Below are positions 55,111 to 64,000 of a DNA stretch of 64,000 nucleotides, in pieces; the first letter of the stretch is position 1; each line of letters starts with the position of its first letter. Below the pieces are notes generated by a model. It had not been told where the DNA came from. It worked only from the letters and a program-made list of their open reading frames with translations, and made no database searches. The DNA is taken from positions 3,472,001 through 3,536,000 of the forward strand of contig NZ_LT629777.1 of the NCBI RefSeq assembly GCF_900105475.1, read 5' to 3'. This DNA comes from Pseudomonas asplenii. Lineage in GTDB: Bacteria > Pseudomonadota > Gammaproteobacteria > Pseudomonadales > Pseudomonadaceae. The translations under genes were made by a program, and so were the position numbers.

Positions 55111-56277
55111 ATGGCCTTTTCCGAACGTGTTACGCGTCTCAAAAGCTCGTTGATTCGTGAAATTCTCGCTGCTGCCCAGCGCCCCGAAGTGATGTCGTTT
55201 GCCGGTGGGCTACCGGCCGAGGCCATGTTGCCGACGTTGGCGTGGGAGCAGATGCCGCGTGCCATGGGCCAGTACGGCATGAGTGAGGGCGAGCCGGCCT
55301 TGCGTGAAGCGCTGGCGGCCGAGGCACGGGCCCTGGGGGTCGACTGCCAGGCCAGTCAGGTGCTGGTGGTCAGCGGTTCCCAGCAGGTCCTCGACCTGGC
55401 CGCCAAGCTGTATATCGACCAGGGCACCGAGATTTTGCTGGAAGGGCCGACCTACCTGGCGGCCTTGCAGATCTTCCAGTTGTTTGGCGCCGATTGCCTG
55501 ACTATTGCCCAGGAACAGGATGGGCCTGACCTGCAGCAGTTGCGCACTCGCCTGGAACAACATCGACCGGCGTTCGTCTACCTGATCCCGACCTTCCAGA
55601 ATCCCTCGGGCGTCTGCTACAGCGAGGCCAAGCGCGCGGCCGTCGCGGCGTTGCTGGATGAGTTCGGCGTGACCCTGATCGAAGACGAGCCCTATCGTGA
55701 GCTGAGCTACGATGGCGTGGACGCCGTACCGATCGTTGCCCGCCTGAAACGGGCGAGCTGGATCTATACCGGCACGGTGTCCAAGACCCTGGCGCCCGGC
55801 CTGCGGGTCGGTTATCTGATCGCCAGTCCTGATCTGTTCCCGCATCTGCTCAAACTCAAACAGTCGGCGGACCTGCACACCAACCGTGTGGGGCAATGGC
55901 AGGCGTTGCAGTGGATCGGTACGGAAAAATACCGTCAGCACCTGCTGCAATTGCGGGATTTCTACCGGGCTCGCCGTGACGCCTTCGCCGAGGCGCTGGA
56001 TCGGCATTTCTGTGACCTGGCCGATTGGCAGGTGCCCCAGGGCGGCTTGTTTTTCTGGTTGACCCTCAAGCAGCCGCTGGATACCCGCACCCTGCTCGAT
56101 GCCGCGCTGGCCCGGGATGTCGCCTTCATGCCGGGCGAACCTTTTTTTGCCGAGCCGGAGCGTAATCCGGGTAATCTGCGTCTGAATTTCAGCCATATCG
56201 CGCCGCAGCGCCTGGACGAAGGTCTGGAGCGACTGGCAACTGTCATACGTCACGCACAGGCCGCGCACGCGGCTTAA
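55111..56277 (+). CDS. PLP-dependent aminotransferase, class I/II
   Basis: The protein has 388 residues. PTFQNPSG and the catalytic Lys in GTVSKTLAPGLRVGYL are visible, as is EDEPYRELSY. It resembles LysN/2-aminoadipate transaminase and MocR C-terminal domains but lacks a DNA-binding part. The amino-acid substrate cannot be told from sequence alone. It is followed after 10 bases by the GST gene. Confidence 0.88.
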   Translation: MAFSERVTRLKSSLIREILAAAQRPEVMSFAGGLPAEAMLPTLAWEQMPRAMGQYGMSEGEPALREALAAEARALGVDCQASQVLVVSGSQQVLDLAAKLYIDQGTEILLEGPTYLAALQIFQLFGADCLTIAQEQDGPDLQQLRTRLEQHRPAFVYLIPTFQNPSGVCYSEAKRAAVAALLDEFGVTLIEDEPYRELSYDGVDAVPIVARLKRASWIYTGTVSKTLAPGLRVGYLIASPDLFPHLLKLKQSADLHTNRVGQWQALQWIGTEKYRQHLLQLRDFYRARRDAFAEALDRHFCDLADWQVPQGGLFFWLTLKQPLDTRTLLDAALARDVAFMPGEPFFAEPERNPGNLRLNFSHIAPQRLDEGLERLATVIRHAQAAHAA

Positions 56278-56287
56278 GGGGAGGGCC

Positions 56288-56890
56288 ATGTACAAGGTTT
56301 ACGGTGATTACCAGTCGGGCAACTGCTACAAGATCAAACTGATGCTGCACCTGTTGGGCCAGGAATATCGCTGGCACCCGGTGGATATCCTCAAGGGTGA
56401 CACCGAGACCCCGGAGTTCCTGGCGAAGAACCCCAACGGCAAGGTGCCGGTGCTGGAACTGGAGGACGGCACCTGCCTGTGGGAGTCCAATGCGATTCTC
56501 AACTTCCTTGCCGACGGCAGCGAGTTTTTGCCGACCGAGCCGCGGCTGCGTACCCAGGTGCTGCAATGGCAGTTTTTCGAGCAGTACAGCCATGAGCCGT
56601 ATATCGCGGTGGCCCGTTTCATCGAGTTCTACCTGGGCTTGCCGGAGGAGCGGCGCGAGGAGTACCTCAAACTGCAGAAACGTGGGCACAAGGCCTTGAA
56701 GGTGATGGAGAAGCAGCTCCAGCAGACGCCCTATCTGGTGGGCGACCAGTATTCGATCGCCGATATTGCGCTGTACGCCTACACCCATGTCGCACATCAG
56801 GGCGGTTTTGACCTGAGCGTCTACCCGGCCATCCAGGCCTGGCTGCAGCGGGTGGCGAGCCATCCCAAGCATGTCGGTATGCTGGACTGA
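56288..56890 (+). CDS. Glutathione S-transferase-family protein
   Basis: The protein has 200 residues. The N-terminal thioredoxin-like half has YGDYQSGNCYKIKL and NPNGKVPVLELEDG with WESNAIL (glutathione contacts); the C-terminal half is helical. It is probably in one operon with the aminotransferase. The substrate is unknown. Confidence 0.9.
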   Translation: MYKVYGDYQSGNCYKIKLMLHLLGQEYRWHPVDILKGDTETPEFLAKNPNGKVPVLELEDGTCLWESNAILNFLADGSEFLPTEPRLRTQVLQWQFFEQYSHEPYIAVARFIEFYLGLPEERREEYLKLQKRGHKALKVMEKQLQQTPYLVGDQYSIADIALYAYTHVAHQGGFDLSVYPAIQAWLQRVASHPKHVGMLD

Positions 56891-56980
56891 TCCAGCGGCA
56901 GGCGCTTTGCGGATAGACCGAGGTGTCGGTTTATCTGCGATAGGCGTCGGACTCTCAGGTGCTCAGCTCAGGCAACGGCT

Positions 56981-57352
56981 TCAGGCTGCGGCAAAGCGCT
57001 TGTCGAGGTAGTCGATGATCACCTTGGATTCGTACATCCAGGTGGTCTGGCCGTTTTCCTCGATGCGCAGGCACGGAACCTTGATCTTGCCGCCTTGCTC
57101 GAGCAGGGTCTGGCGATCCTGTTCGTTGTGCTTTGCATCGCGCAGGGCCACTGGCACGTTCAGACGGTGCAGGGTACGCCGGGTCTTCACACAGAACGGA
57201 CAGGCGTGGAACTGATACAGGGTCAGTCCCTTGGCGGCGGCATCGACCTTGGCCTGGTCCTGGGCGCTGCGTTGCTGCTTGCGCGGGCGGGTGAGGAAGT
57301 CGATGAGGATGATGAGCTGGCCCAGGCCGACTCGAAGGGCTTTGACTAACAC
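56981..57352 (-). CDS. Glutaredoxin-like protein with N-terminal helix
   Basis: The protein has 123 residues from GTG 57352. A hydrophobic segment (VGLGQLIILIDFLTRP) precedes a glutaredoxin fold with CPFC (YQFHACPFCVKTRRTL) and the VPCLRIEENGQ cis-Pro loop. It may be a membrane-tethered glutaredoxin facing the cytoplasm. It is convergent with the GST gene. Confidence 0.87.
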   Translation of the reverse strand: MLVKALRVGLGQLIILIDFLTRPRKQQRSAQDQAKVDAAAKGLTLYQFHACPFCVKTRRTLHRLNVPVALRDAKHNEQDRQTLLEQGGKIKVPCLRIEENGQTTWMYESKVIIDYLDKRFAAA

Positions 57353-57410
57353 GCGATAGCCTCGTGGGCGGTGGAGAAGGCGTGCAGCTTACCTGATTTT
57401 GCCCAGGCAG

Positions 57411-57440
57411 AAAAAAACCGGCGATGAGCGCCGGTTTTTT
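57411..57440. terminator. Bidirectional-looking terminator before folE
   Basis: Seven A, CCGGCG (57418-57423), loop ATGAG, CGCCGG (57429-57434), six T. Minus-strand folE ends at 57454, so the structure is 14 bases beyond its stop and has the needed T-tract in both directions. Confidence 0.88.
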
Positions 57441-57453
57441 CTGTTGCCCGATC

Positions 57454-57999
57454 CTACTTGATCAGGGCGAGGAACTCGCTGCGGGTCGCCGCGTTTTCGC
57501 GGAATTCACCGAGCATCACCGAAGTGATCATTGACGAGTTCTGCTTCTCGACGCCGCGCATCATCATGCACATGTGCTTGGCCTCGATCACCACGGCAAC
57601 GCCCAGGGCGCCGGTGACCTGCTGGACCGCGTCGGCGATCTGGCGGCTGAGGTTTTCCTGGATCTGCAGGCGTCGGGCGTACATGTCGACGATCCGCGCG
57701 ACCTTCGACAGGCCCAGCACCTTGCCGCTCGGAATGTAGGCCACGTGGGCCTTGCCGATGAATGGCAGCAAGTGGTGTTCGCACAACGAGTAGAGCTCGA
57801 TGTCCTTGACCAGCACCATTTCGCTGTTATCGGAACTGAACAAGGCACCGTTGGTGACTTCTTCCAGGGTCTGTTGGTAACCGCGGCAAAGGTACTGCAT
57901 GGCTTTGGCGGCACGCTTGGGCGTGTCGAGCAAACCCTCGCGGGAGACGTCCTCGCCGAGTTGGCCGAGGATCGCGGTGTAATTCTGTTCCAGGGACAT
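57454..57999 (-). CDS. folE: GTP cyclohydrolase I (FolE type)
   Basis: The protein has 181 residues. The zinc-binding Cys/His in [22 protein letters not shown] and the later C in HMCMMMRGV are present. It makes dihydroneopterin triphosphate for folate. ATG 57999 is chosen; the frame to 58026 adds nine residues without support. Confidence 0.95.
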   Translation of the reverse strand: MSLEQNYTAILGQLGEDVSREGLLDTPKRAAKAMQYLCRGYQQTLEEVTNGALFSSDNSEMVLVKDIELYSLCEHHLLPFIGKAHVAYIPSGKVLGLSKVARIVDMYARRLQIQENLSRQIADAVQQVTGALGVAVVIEAKHMCMMMRGVEKQNSSMITSVMLGEFRENAATRSEFLALIK

Positions 58000-58078
58000 G
58001 AAGCTACCTGTGGGGAGTTTACGCAAAGAGTAAGGATACGGTGGCTGGCAGCCGCCTGCAAACTCGATGACAGTCCGG

Positions 58079-58636
58079 TTACTCGTCGCGACCTTCCATC
58101 ATCGTCCGCTTGAGCATTACATACACCGCTCCGGCGCCGCCGTGCCGGGCCTGGCAGGAGGTGAAGCCGAGGACCTGGGCGTGTTGGCGCAGCCAGGTAT
58201 TGACGTGGCTCTTGATCATCGGACGCTTGCCGTCCAGGCGCACGGCCTTGCCGTGGGTGACGCGCACGCAGCGGATTTCGAACTTCGTTGCTTCGGCGAG
58301 GAATGCCCAGAGGGTCTCCCGGGCCTTTTCCACGGTCATGCCGTGCAGGTCGAGGCTGCCTTCGAACGGAATCTGGCCGACCTTGAGCTTGCGCATCTGG
58401 CTTTCCTGCACGCCGTCACGGGACCAATGCAGATCGTCTTCGGGGCCGACATCGATCACGAACTGGTCAGACAGGCCGTCCACCGTGGTGACTTCGCTGC
58501 GCACGGTTGCCGCCTGGCGCAGCTTGGCCAGTTGGGTACGATCAGACTTGGGTTTGCCGGTATCGGCACGATCGTGCTTGATCGGCTTTACACCGCGGAT
58601 TTCGCTTTGGAACAGGGAAAAATCGTCGTCTTGCAT
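58079..58636 (-). CDS. Smr-domain protein
   Basis: The protein has 185 residues. The C-terminal Smr domain has [18 protein letters not shown] and the RVTHGKA motif, as in nuclease-related Smr proteins (YfcN/SmrB, the collided-ribosome nuclease, and SmrA). An N-terminal charged region is typical. ATG 58636 is chosen (MQDDDFSLF). Confidence 0.9.
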   Translation of the reverse strand: MQDDDFSLFQSEIRGVKPIKHDRADTGKPKSDRTQLAKLRQAATVRSEVTTVDGLSDQFVIDVGPEDDLHWSRDGVQESQMRKLKVGQIPFEGSLDLHGMTVEKARETLWAFLAEATKFEIRCVRVTHGKAVRLDGKRPMIKSHVNTWLRQHAQVLGFTSCQARHGGAGAVYVMLKRTMMEGRDE

Positions 58637-58712
58637 GTCAGTCTCCGCAGGAATCACCAGTTTACCCAAGTGGCGGGCTTCAAGTCACAGGCGATTCCCG
58701 GAAGAACAGCGG

Positions 58713-59036
58713 TCAGTCGTGCTTTTTCATCAGGTGCGGGGCGATGTTCAGCGCCTGGCCACGGCGCATCCGACGGCGGCAGCGCCGCCATAGCCACACG
58801 CCGACGTACAGCACCAGCAGGCCAACCACCAAAATGGTCGCCGAGCCGCCCGTGCTGGTATTCAACTCGCCCATGGCCGGGGCATGCCCCAATAGGCTTG
58901 CAGTGCCGGCCATCGCCAGCAGTACCCCAAAAGTCGCCAACAGTGCGGCGAAACCGGCACCCAGACGCGAACGCCAGTTGCTTTGCCCCTTGGGGCGCAG
59001 CCGGCGAGCGTCGAATCCATCATCGGATATCTTCAT
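58713..59036 (-). CDS. Small membrane protein of unknown function
   Basis: The protein has 107 residues with two hydrophobic segments (LGAGFAALLATFGVLLAMAG and ATILVVGLLVLYVGVWLW) and a strongly basic tail (RRCRRRMRRGQ). It is not in a family I know. It lies 76 bases after the smr gene start on the same strand. Confidence 0.65.
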   Translation of the reverse strand: MKISDDGFDARRLRPKGQSNWRSRLGAGFAALLATFGVLLAMAGTASLLGHAPAMGELNTSTGGSATILVVGLLVLYVGVWLWRRCRRRMRRGQALNIAPHLMKKHD

Positions 59037-59208
59037 TATTCCGATTTTCCTCTTTGATTATCGGCCGTTCGACCGAGAGATGGTCGGCTTGTTCCGGACA
59101 GGCAGGGGAAATCGGAAAATGAGCGGGGCGCCAGCGGATGGGCGGTCGTCAGAACCGCCCGTGAAGGCTAGTGGCCTGTACGGTGGATACGTACATGGGC
59201 CAGCCTGC

Positions 59209-59799
59209 TCAGATCAGGTCCCGGGTCAGTGCAAGGGTAGCGAAATTGTCGGCCATGATTGCCATTTCGGTCCGCTGGACCTGCTCGGCACTGATGATCT
59301 GGCCCTTGTGGGAGAGGTCGCGGGTGGCGCAGGCATCTTCCACCAGGGTGCAACGGAAGCCCAGGTTCTTGGCGGCACGCACGGTGGTGCTGACGCTGGA
59401 GTGGCTCATGAAACCGCAGACGATCAGGTCCAGCGGCCCCAAGTCCTGCAGGTGCTTTTCCAGGCCGGTACCGTGGAAGGCGCTGGGCAACAGTTTGCCG
59501 ATCAGCGTTTCGTCGCCCTGGGGCTCCAGGCCCGGAATGAACTCGCCACGCTCACCCTGCGGATCGAACAGACCGCCGACGGTGCCCAGGTGGCGGATAT
59601 GCACGATCGGCCGACCGGCCGTGCGGGCGGCAGCGACCAGTTGCTTGATGTTGGCGACAGCTTCCTGCATGCCGGACAGCGCGAGCGGGCCGCTGAGATA
59701 TTCTTTCTGGGCATCGATGATCAACAGGGTGGCGTGGTGCAGATTGGCCGCTGCATAACCTCGGCCACTGAGTTGAAACATCGTCTTTGGAACGGACAT
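59209..59799 (-). CDS. Isochorismatase-fold hydrolase with Ser at the nucleophile position
   Basis: The protein has 196 residues of the isochorismatase/cysteine hydrolase fold. Asp29 (LLIIDAQKEYL) and Lys102 (IGKLLPSAF) of the usual triad are visible. At the position of the catalytic Cys (usual motif THxCV) this protein has SHSSV with Ser135 (codon AGC). Cys128 is six or so residues earlier in the strand. It could be active with Ser, act like isochorismatases that need no Cys, or be inactive. ATG 59799 is chosen. Confidence 0.85.
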   Translation of the reverse strand: MSVPKTMFQLSGRGYAAANLHHATLLIIDAQKEYLSGPLALSGMQEAVANIKQLVAAARTAGRPIVHIRHLGTVGGLFDPQGERGEFIPGLEPQGDETLIGKLLPSAFHGTGLEKHLQDLGPLDLIVCGFMSHSSVSTTVRAAKNLGFRCTLVEDACATRDLSHKGQIISAEQVQRTEMAIMADNFATLALTRDLI

Positions 59800-59982
59800 T
59801 CGGGGGGCTCCTGTGCATGGGGCTTTTACCCATTGTCCTCCGGCTGAGCGTTTATGTGAATCGCTACCGACGTAAGCACCGTGGTTACTGGCCTGCAGCC
59901 GTGTCAATAGGTGACCGCCGAGGGTCGAAAAAGCGCGCAATGATGTCTTTTTGCCTTGTTTCCACCCGGCATCCGTTTGGCT

Positions 59983-59991
59983 GTTAGAATC
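59983..59991 (+). promoter_or_regulatory. Candidate extended -10 promoter of prmB
   Basis: TGTTAGAAT is a TGn-TAGAAT extended -10, 27 bases before the prmB GTG. It needs no strong -35, and none is seen. Nothing else is clear in the 219-base gap (59800-60018). Confidence 0.45.
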
Positions 59992-60018
59992 GTCCGTCGT
60001 TTTTTCAGGAGTCTACCC

Positions 60019-60927
60019 GTGATCACTTCCCGCCTGCGCACTCTGCGCGACCATATCCGTTGGGCTGTCAGCCGTTTTCATGGCGCGGAGCTGTTTTTCG
60101 GTCATGGCACCGACAACGCCTGGGACGAGGCTCGGCAACTGGTGCTGGGGGCATTGCATCTGCCTTGGGAGATCGCCGACAGCTACCTCGATTGCCGCCT
60201 GGAAGACGATGAACTGACGCATCTGCAGCATCTGCTCAAGCGCCGTATCGAGGATCGCGTGCCGACTGCGTATCTGCTCGGCGAGGCCTGGTTCTGCGGG
60301 CTGCCGTTCATCGTCGACGAGCGGGTGCTGATTCCGCGCTCGCCGATCGGCGAACTGATCGAAAGCCGCTTTACCCCCTGGTTGGCGAGCGAACCTGCAC
60401 GAATTCTCGACCTGTGCACCGGCTCGGGTTGTATCGGCATTGCCTGTGCCTACGAGTTTGAACAGGCCGAGGTGGTGCTGGCGGACCTGTCCTTCGATGC
60501 GCTGGAAGTGGCGAACCGAAATATCGAGCGCCATGGCGTCGACGAGCGGGTGTTCACGGTCCAGGGTGATGGATTCGACGGCTTGCCGGGGCAGCGCTTC
60601 GACCTGATCGTGTCCAACCCGCCGTATGTCGATGCCGAGGACTTCGCCGACATGCCGGCCGAGTACCAGCATGAGCCGGAGCTGGGCCTGGCCTGCGGCG
60701 ACGATGGCTTGAACCTGGTGCGGCGGATGCTGGCCGAAGCGGCGGATCACCTGACCGAGAAGGGCTTGCTGATCGTCGAGGTGGGCAACAGCCAGGTTCA
60801 CGTCGAAGCGTTGTATCCGGGTGTGGACTTTGCCTGGCTGGACTTCGAGCGCGGCGGGCACGGCGTGTTCATGCTGACGGCGCAGCAGTGCCGCGAGCAC
60901 CAGGCGCTGTTTGCCTCGAAGGTCTGA
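60019..60927 (+). CDS. prmB: PrmB, ribosomal protein L3 glutamine methyltransferase
   Basis: The protein has 302 residues. SAM motif [16 protein letters not shown] and the catalytic NPPY (SNPPYVD) are present, as in HemK/PrmC-type N5-glutamine methyltransferases, with PrmB length and [12 protein letters not shown]. It methylates Gln150 of L3. GTG 60019 has AGGAG 7 bases upstream. aroC follows about 2 kb away, as in other Pseudomonas. Confidence 0.93.
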   Translation: MITSRLRTLRDHIRWAVSRFHGAELFFGHGTDNAWDEARQLVLGALHLPWEIADSYLDCRLEDDELTHLQHLLKRRIEDRVPTAYLLGEAWFCGLPFIVDERVLIPRSPIGELIESRFTPWLASEPARILDLCTGSGCIGIACAYEFEQAEVVLADLSFDALEVANRNIERHGVDERVFTVQGDGFDGLPGQRFDLIVSNPPYVDAEDFADMPAEYQHEPELGLACGDDGLNLVRRMLAEAADHLTEKGLLIVEVGNSQVHVEALYPGVDFAWLDFERGGHGVFMLTAQQCREHQALFASKV

Positions 60928-60934
60928 TTCTGTG

Positions 60935-60965
60935 GGTGCCCCCCGCAGGTTTTGTGGGGGGCGCC
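60935..60965. terminator. Stem-loop between convergent prmB and the coiled-coil gene
   Basis: GGTGCCCCCC and GGGGGGCGCC form a 10-base stem with one G-T pair and an 11-base loop. It lies 8 bases after the prmB stop and directly before the opposing gene's stop. There is no long T-tract. Confidence 0.5.
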
Positions 60966-60968
60966 ATG

Positions 60969-61760
60969 TTAGCGGTGGGTGGCGATCCAGATCAGCAAGC
61001 CGGCCTGGAAGACTGCGAAAGCCACCAGGCAGGTGATGGTGAAGCGCAGACCGCTGTCTTCACGCTTGAACTTGCTGACCCGTTCTTCCTGCTGGCGCAG
61101 TTTCACTTCCTGTTCCTGCAGGTTCTGCTCGGCCTGCTGGAGCATTTGCGAGGCTTCGAGAATCTCCACGAACTGCACTTTCTCGGTGTTCCACTGGGAC
61201 AGCATTTCGCCGACCTGCATGTCCTTGTAGCTACCCTTGAGGTGCTGGGGATCGGCATAGACCACGTCGAACCCCTGGACCCGCAGGAAATGGTCGCGGC
61301 GCAGGCGGGTGTCTTCGTTCAGCGCGTCCTTGTTCTGCAGGGCGGCACCGTCGATGCGATAGTGCGACCATTTCTTCTGCGCCCAGATCGCCGCCTGAGC
61401 CACCAGGAAACGCCCGATCCCACGGTTCCACGGCTCCACCTGCAGGCCGCCCTCGGGCCCGAAGTGCACGCGCTTGGTACTGTGGTCGACCCAGACGTCG
61501 AGATGGTTCTGCTCCTTGCGCACCCGTTGCGCCGGCAACTGGATGTTCATGCGCAGCAGGCTGCGTTCCTTGCTGTTGCGCTCGGCATAGCCGAACTGGA
61601 CAAAGCGCAACGGCCGCCCGCCGGTGTTGCGGTCGGTGGCCAGCGGGGCCAGACGCAGCATCTTGAAGTGCTCGGGTTGCACATCGGCCCACGGCAATTC
61701 CACCGGCGCGGGTTCGACGGCTTCGGTGGTGCTTTCGGGTGACGCTTGAGTTTCTGTCAT
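60969..61760 (-). CDS. Coiled-coil, tail-anchored protein of unknown function
   Basis: The protein has 263 residues from ATG 61760. A globular N-terminal part (about 25-190) has no motif I can name. A coiled coil (about 195-235; QMLQQAEQNLQEQEVKLRQQ) and a C-terminal membrane helix (about 240-260; FTITCLVAFAVFQAGLLIWI) end it. The layout suggests an inner-membrane tail anchor with the domain in the cytoplasm. Confidence 0.75.
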   Translation of the reverse strand: MTETQASPESTTEAVEPAPVELPWADVQPEHFKMLRLAPLATDRNTGGRPLRFVQFGYAERNSKERSLLRMNIQLPAQRVRKEQNHLDVWVDHSTKRVHFGPEGGLQVEPWNRGIGRFLVAQAAIWAQKKWSHYRIDGAALQNKDALNEDTRLRRDHFLRVQGFDVVYADPQHLKGSYKDMQVGEMLSQWNTEKVQFVEILEASQMLQQAEQNLQEQEVKLRQQEERVSKFKREDSGLRFTITCLVAFAVFQAGLLIWIATHR

Positions 61761-61788
61761 TCGGCGAGATCCTGTCCGTGTCCAGCTT

Positions 61789-61812
61789 GCCGGTATCAAT
61801 ATAGATACCGGC
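61789..61812. other. Perfect palindrome upstream of the coiled-coil gene
   Basis: GCCGGTATC (61789-61797), AATATA, GATACCGGC (61804-61812) is a 9-base perfect stem. It lies 29 bases before the ATG of the coiled-coil gene and 48 bases past the hydrolase stop. It could be an operator or the hydrolase terminator, although no T-tract follows. Confidence 0.45.
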
Positions 61813-61859
61813 AATGGCCTTATCGGCCGTTTCTGCCAGGACTGGAGGGAAAAATCATC

Positions 61860-62816
61860 TCAATGGCGAGCAAGTCCGTCGATAAAGCGCGTAATCGGCT
61901 GCTCCAGAGCCGCAGCGAGTGGTAATTGCGGGTTGTTGTAGGAGGCCAGCTGTTGCGGGATGTCGTCGGGCACGATGCGCAGGATGTGATTCATGCCGTC
62001 GATGATCACCAGTTGCGCATCCGGCTTGGCGGCCTTCAGGGCCTTGGCGTCGTCGACGCTGACCTGGATGTCGTTGCGTCCCTGGACGATCAGGGCCGGC
62101 ATTCGCAGGCGGCTGAAGGCCGCCGCCGGGTCCTGGCGGAACAGACTGATCAGGTAGGGTTGGACGCTGGGCCGGAAGATCGGCTCCAGGGGGGGCGGGA
62201 TGGCGTTGTCCTGGCGCCCGGCCTTGAGGCTGTCGAGTAGTTCGTTACTGCGCAGCATCAGCGCTGGCGGCAGGCGCTTGGCCAACTGCTGGCGCAGCAC
62301 CTGGTCGACCGGGCGACCACTGCCCGACAGGGAGATGACACCCGCAGCCTGCAGTTTCGGGGCGGCGAGGGTGGCGATCAGCGCACCTTCACTGTGCCCG
62401 AGCAGGATCAGCGGCCCCAGGCGCGGGTCGGTCTTGAGCTTTTCACCCCAGGCTACGGTGTCGGCCACGTAGGCGTCGACACTCAGGTTGCGCTCGTCGG
62501 GCGTTGCCGCCAGGCTGGCCGCCACACCGCGTTTGTCGTAGCGCACGCTGGCGATGCCATGTCGGGCCAGCATCCAGGCCAGGCGCTTGAGGCTGTCATT
62601 GCGCCCGCCGTCCGGATTGTTGCCGTCGCGGTCGGTGGGACCTGAGCCGGCCACGATCAGGACCACCGGCACTGGCTGGTCGGCTTTGGGCAGCAACAGC
62701 GAGCCGAACAGTTGGCCGTTGCCGGTGTCCAGCTCGATTGGCCGTTGCAGTACGACGCCGGCCTGGGCAAGGCCGCTGAACAGGGTCAAGGTCAGCAGTA
62801 GAACACGCAGCATCAT
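61860..62816 (-). CDS. Secreted alpha/beta hydrolase
   Basis: The protein has 318 residues from ATG 62816. A signal peptide (to about residue 20, AQAG) precedes an alpha/beta-hydrolase fold: [11 protein letters not shown], the nucleophile elbow LGHSEGAL (Ser) and a late His in DGMNHIL. It is likely periplasmic; substrate unknown. An ATG at 62813 is equally possible. The longer frame to 62939 runs across the aroC promoter region. Confidence 0.83.
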   Translation of the reverse strand: MMLRVLLLTLTLFSGLAQAGVVLQRPIELDTGNGQLFGSLLLPKADQPVPVVLIVAGSGPTDRDGNNPDGGRNDSLKRLAWMLARHGIASVRYDKRGVAASLAATPDERNLSVDAYVADTVAWGEKLKTDPRLGPLILLGHSEGALIATLAAPKLQAAGVISLSGSGRPVDQVLRQQLAKRLPPALMLRSNELLDSLKAGRQDNAIPPPLEPIFRPSVQPYLISLFRQDPAAAFSRLRMPALIVQGRNDIQVSVDDAKALKAAKPDAQLVIIDGMNHILRIVPDDIPQQLASYNNPQLPLAAALEQPITRFIDGLARH

Positions 62817-62944
62817 CACGCCATCATCGAGTAAGGTGCCGGTTGGACTCGCAACCGTCGATAAGGTTCGAGGATGAACTAGTTGGGCAGCCTGCGTATA
62901 CTGGGCCACTCGGTTATCTAGATCTGATTCGCGGAGCACCCTGC

Positions 62945-64000
62945 ATGTCCGGCAATACCTACGGCAAGCTGTTCACTGTCACCACCGCTGGCGAAAGCCA
63001 TGGGCCGGCGTTGGTCGCCATTGTCGATGGCTGCCCGCCAGGCCTGGAGCTGTCGCTGGATGACCTGCAGCGTGACCTCGACCGGCGTAAGCCCGGCACC
63101 AGCCGGCACACCACCCAGCGTCAGGAACCCGACGAGGTGGAGATCCTTTCGGGGGTCTTCGAAGGCCGCACCACCGGCTGCGCCATCGGCCTGCTGATCC
63201 GCAACACCGACCAGAAGTCCAAGGACTACTCGGCGATCAAGGACCTGTTCCGACCGGCCCATGCCGACTACACCTACCACCACAAGTATGGTGAGCGCGA
63301 CTACCGCGGCGGTGGCCGCAGCTCGGCTCGGGAAACCGCCATGCGCGTGGCTGCGGGCGCCATCGCCAAGAAGTTCCTCGCCAGCCAGGGGATCGTCATC
63401 CGTGGCTACATGAGCCAGTTGGGCCCTATCGAGATTCCGTTCAAGACCTGGGATTCGGTCGAGCAGAACGCCTTCTTCAGCCCCGACCCGGACAAGGTGC
63501 CGGAACTGGAAGCCTACATGGACCAGTTGCGCCGTGATCAGGACTCGGTCGGTGCGAAGATCACCGTCGTCGCCGAAGGCGTGATGCCCGGTCTGGGCGA
63601 GCCGATCTTCGATCGCCTGGATGCCGAACTGGCCCATGCGCTGATGAGCATCAATGCGGTCAAGGGTGTGGAGATCGGCGCTGGTTTCGCCAGTGTGGCC
63701 CAGCGTGGCACCGAGCACCGCGATGAACTGACCCCCGAAGGTTTCCTCAGTAACAACGCTGGCGGCATTCTCGGCGGGATCTCCTCGGGGCAGCCGATCG
63801 TCGCGCACCTGGCGCTCAAGCCGACCTCCAGCATCACCACCCCGGGCCGCTCCATCGATATCCATGGCAACCCGGTGGACGTCATCACCAAGGGCCGCCA
63901 CGATCCGTGCGTCGGTATCCGCGCCACGCCAATTGCCGAAGCGATGATGGCAATCGTGCTGACGGATCACCTGCTGCGTCACCGTGCGCAGAATGCGGAT
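62945..64000 (+). CDS. aroC: Chorismate synthase (3' end missing)
   Basis: ATG 62945 begins 352 codons that run off the window without a stop; about 11 more are expected. The FMN/EPSP-binding stretches [24 protein letters not shown] and [19 protein letters not shown] are clear. It converts EPSP to chorismate, the branch point for aromatic amino acids and folate. The 128-base upstream gap shares its start region with the divergent hydrolase; TATACT at 62897-62902 may be its -10 box. Confidence 0.96.
   Translation, partial: MSGNTYGKLFTVTTAGESHGPALVAIVDGCPPGLELSLDDLQRDLDRRKPGTSRHTTQRQEPDEVEILSGVFEGRTTGCAIGLLIRNTDQKSKDYSAIKDLFRPAHADYTYHHKYGERDYRGGGRSSARETAMRVAAGAIAKKFLASQGIVIRGYMSQLGPIEIPFKTWDSVEQNAFFSPDPDKVPELEAYMDQLRRDQDSVGAKITVVAEGVMPGLGEPIFDRLDAELAHALMSINAVKGVEIGAGFASVAQRGTEHRDELTPEGFLSNNAGGILGGISSGQPIVAHLALKPTSSITTPGRSIDIHGNPVDVITKGRHDPCVGIRATPIAEAMMAIVLTDHLLRHRAQNAD

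Noticed and set aside
1..64000. CRISPR array, tRNA, rRNA, prophage or insertion sequence
   Set aside because: None was seen by eye: no regularly spaced direct repeats, no cloverleaf with CCA end, and no transposase or integrase-like protein.

Overview
The window is one continuous stretch of a high-GC gammaproteobacterial chromosome, best explained as Pseudomonas and probably the P. fluorescens/P. putida side of the genus. The evidence is the polar-flagellum operon with FlhF, FleN and FliA, the cheYZAB-motCD-parC-parP-cheW chemotaxis block, System I cytochrome c maturation genes, Pseudomonas-type REP elements, and a gene order that, from memory, follows that of P. aeruginosa from about PA1442 to PA1681. 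Most long antisense open frames are high-GC shadows and are left out. No rRNA, tRNA, CRISPR array, prophage or insertion sequence was seen.

Region 1 (1-20020, + strand) is flagellar assembly and chemotaxis. It runs fliL(partial)-MNOPQR-flhB, then a REP pair and a candidate sigma-54 promoter, then flhA-flhF-(34-codon ORF)-fleN-fliA, then cheY-cheZ-cheA-cheB-motC-motD-parC. A strong candidate FliA (sigma-28) promoter precedes parP-cheW-DUF2802. FlhF, FleN and ParC are three NTPases that place the flagellum or chemoreceptor array at the pole. A convergent pair follows (20078-21975, - strand): a FliK-like protein and a small stand-alone FlhB C-terminal-domain protein.

Region 2 (22174-29502, +) is the complete ccmABCDEFGHI operon plus a small lipoprotein gene. 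It ends in a dense repeat patch (29499-29740). sbp and a voltage-gated-like ion channel gene follow on the - strand.

Region 3 (31806-54330) is catabolic. One end has gcl-hyi-glxR (glyoxylate to glycerate) and a divergent GlcG/HbpS gene. The other end has purine degradation: puuE-uraD-alc-allA-puuD-NCS2 permease, divergent uraH, and an AzgA-type permease. Together they can take purine or urate through 5-hydroxyisourate, OHCU, allantoin, allantoate and ureidoglycolate to glyoxylate, then to glycerate. The palindrome TTGTATACAA or a close variant lies before gcl, before the GlcG gene, twice between puuE and uraH, and before the AzgA permease, which suggests one regulator for both ends. Between them is a uronate unit: oprD porin, uronate dehydrogenase udh, a SMP-30 lactonase and TRAP transporter dctPQM. 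Its two promoters share a TTGACA-N18-GATAAT core and a GTTGTCGTAC operator at the start site.

Region 4 (54587-64000) is mostly housekeeping: a marR/aminotransferase pair with clear operator repeats, a GST, a glutaredoxin-like protein, folE, an Smr-domain protein, an isochorismatase-fold protein with Ser at the nucleophile position, prmB, a tail-anchored coiled-coil protein of unknown role, an alpha/beta hydrolase, and aroC, which runs off the end of the window.
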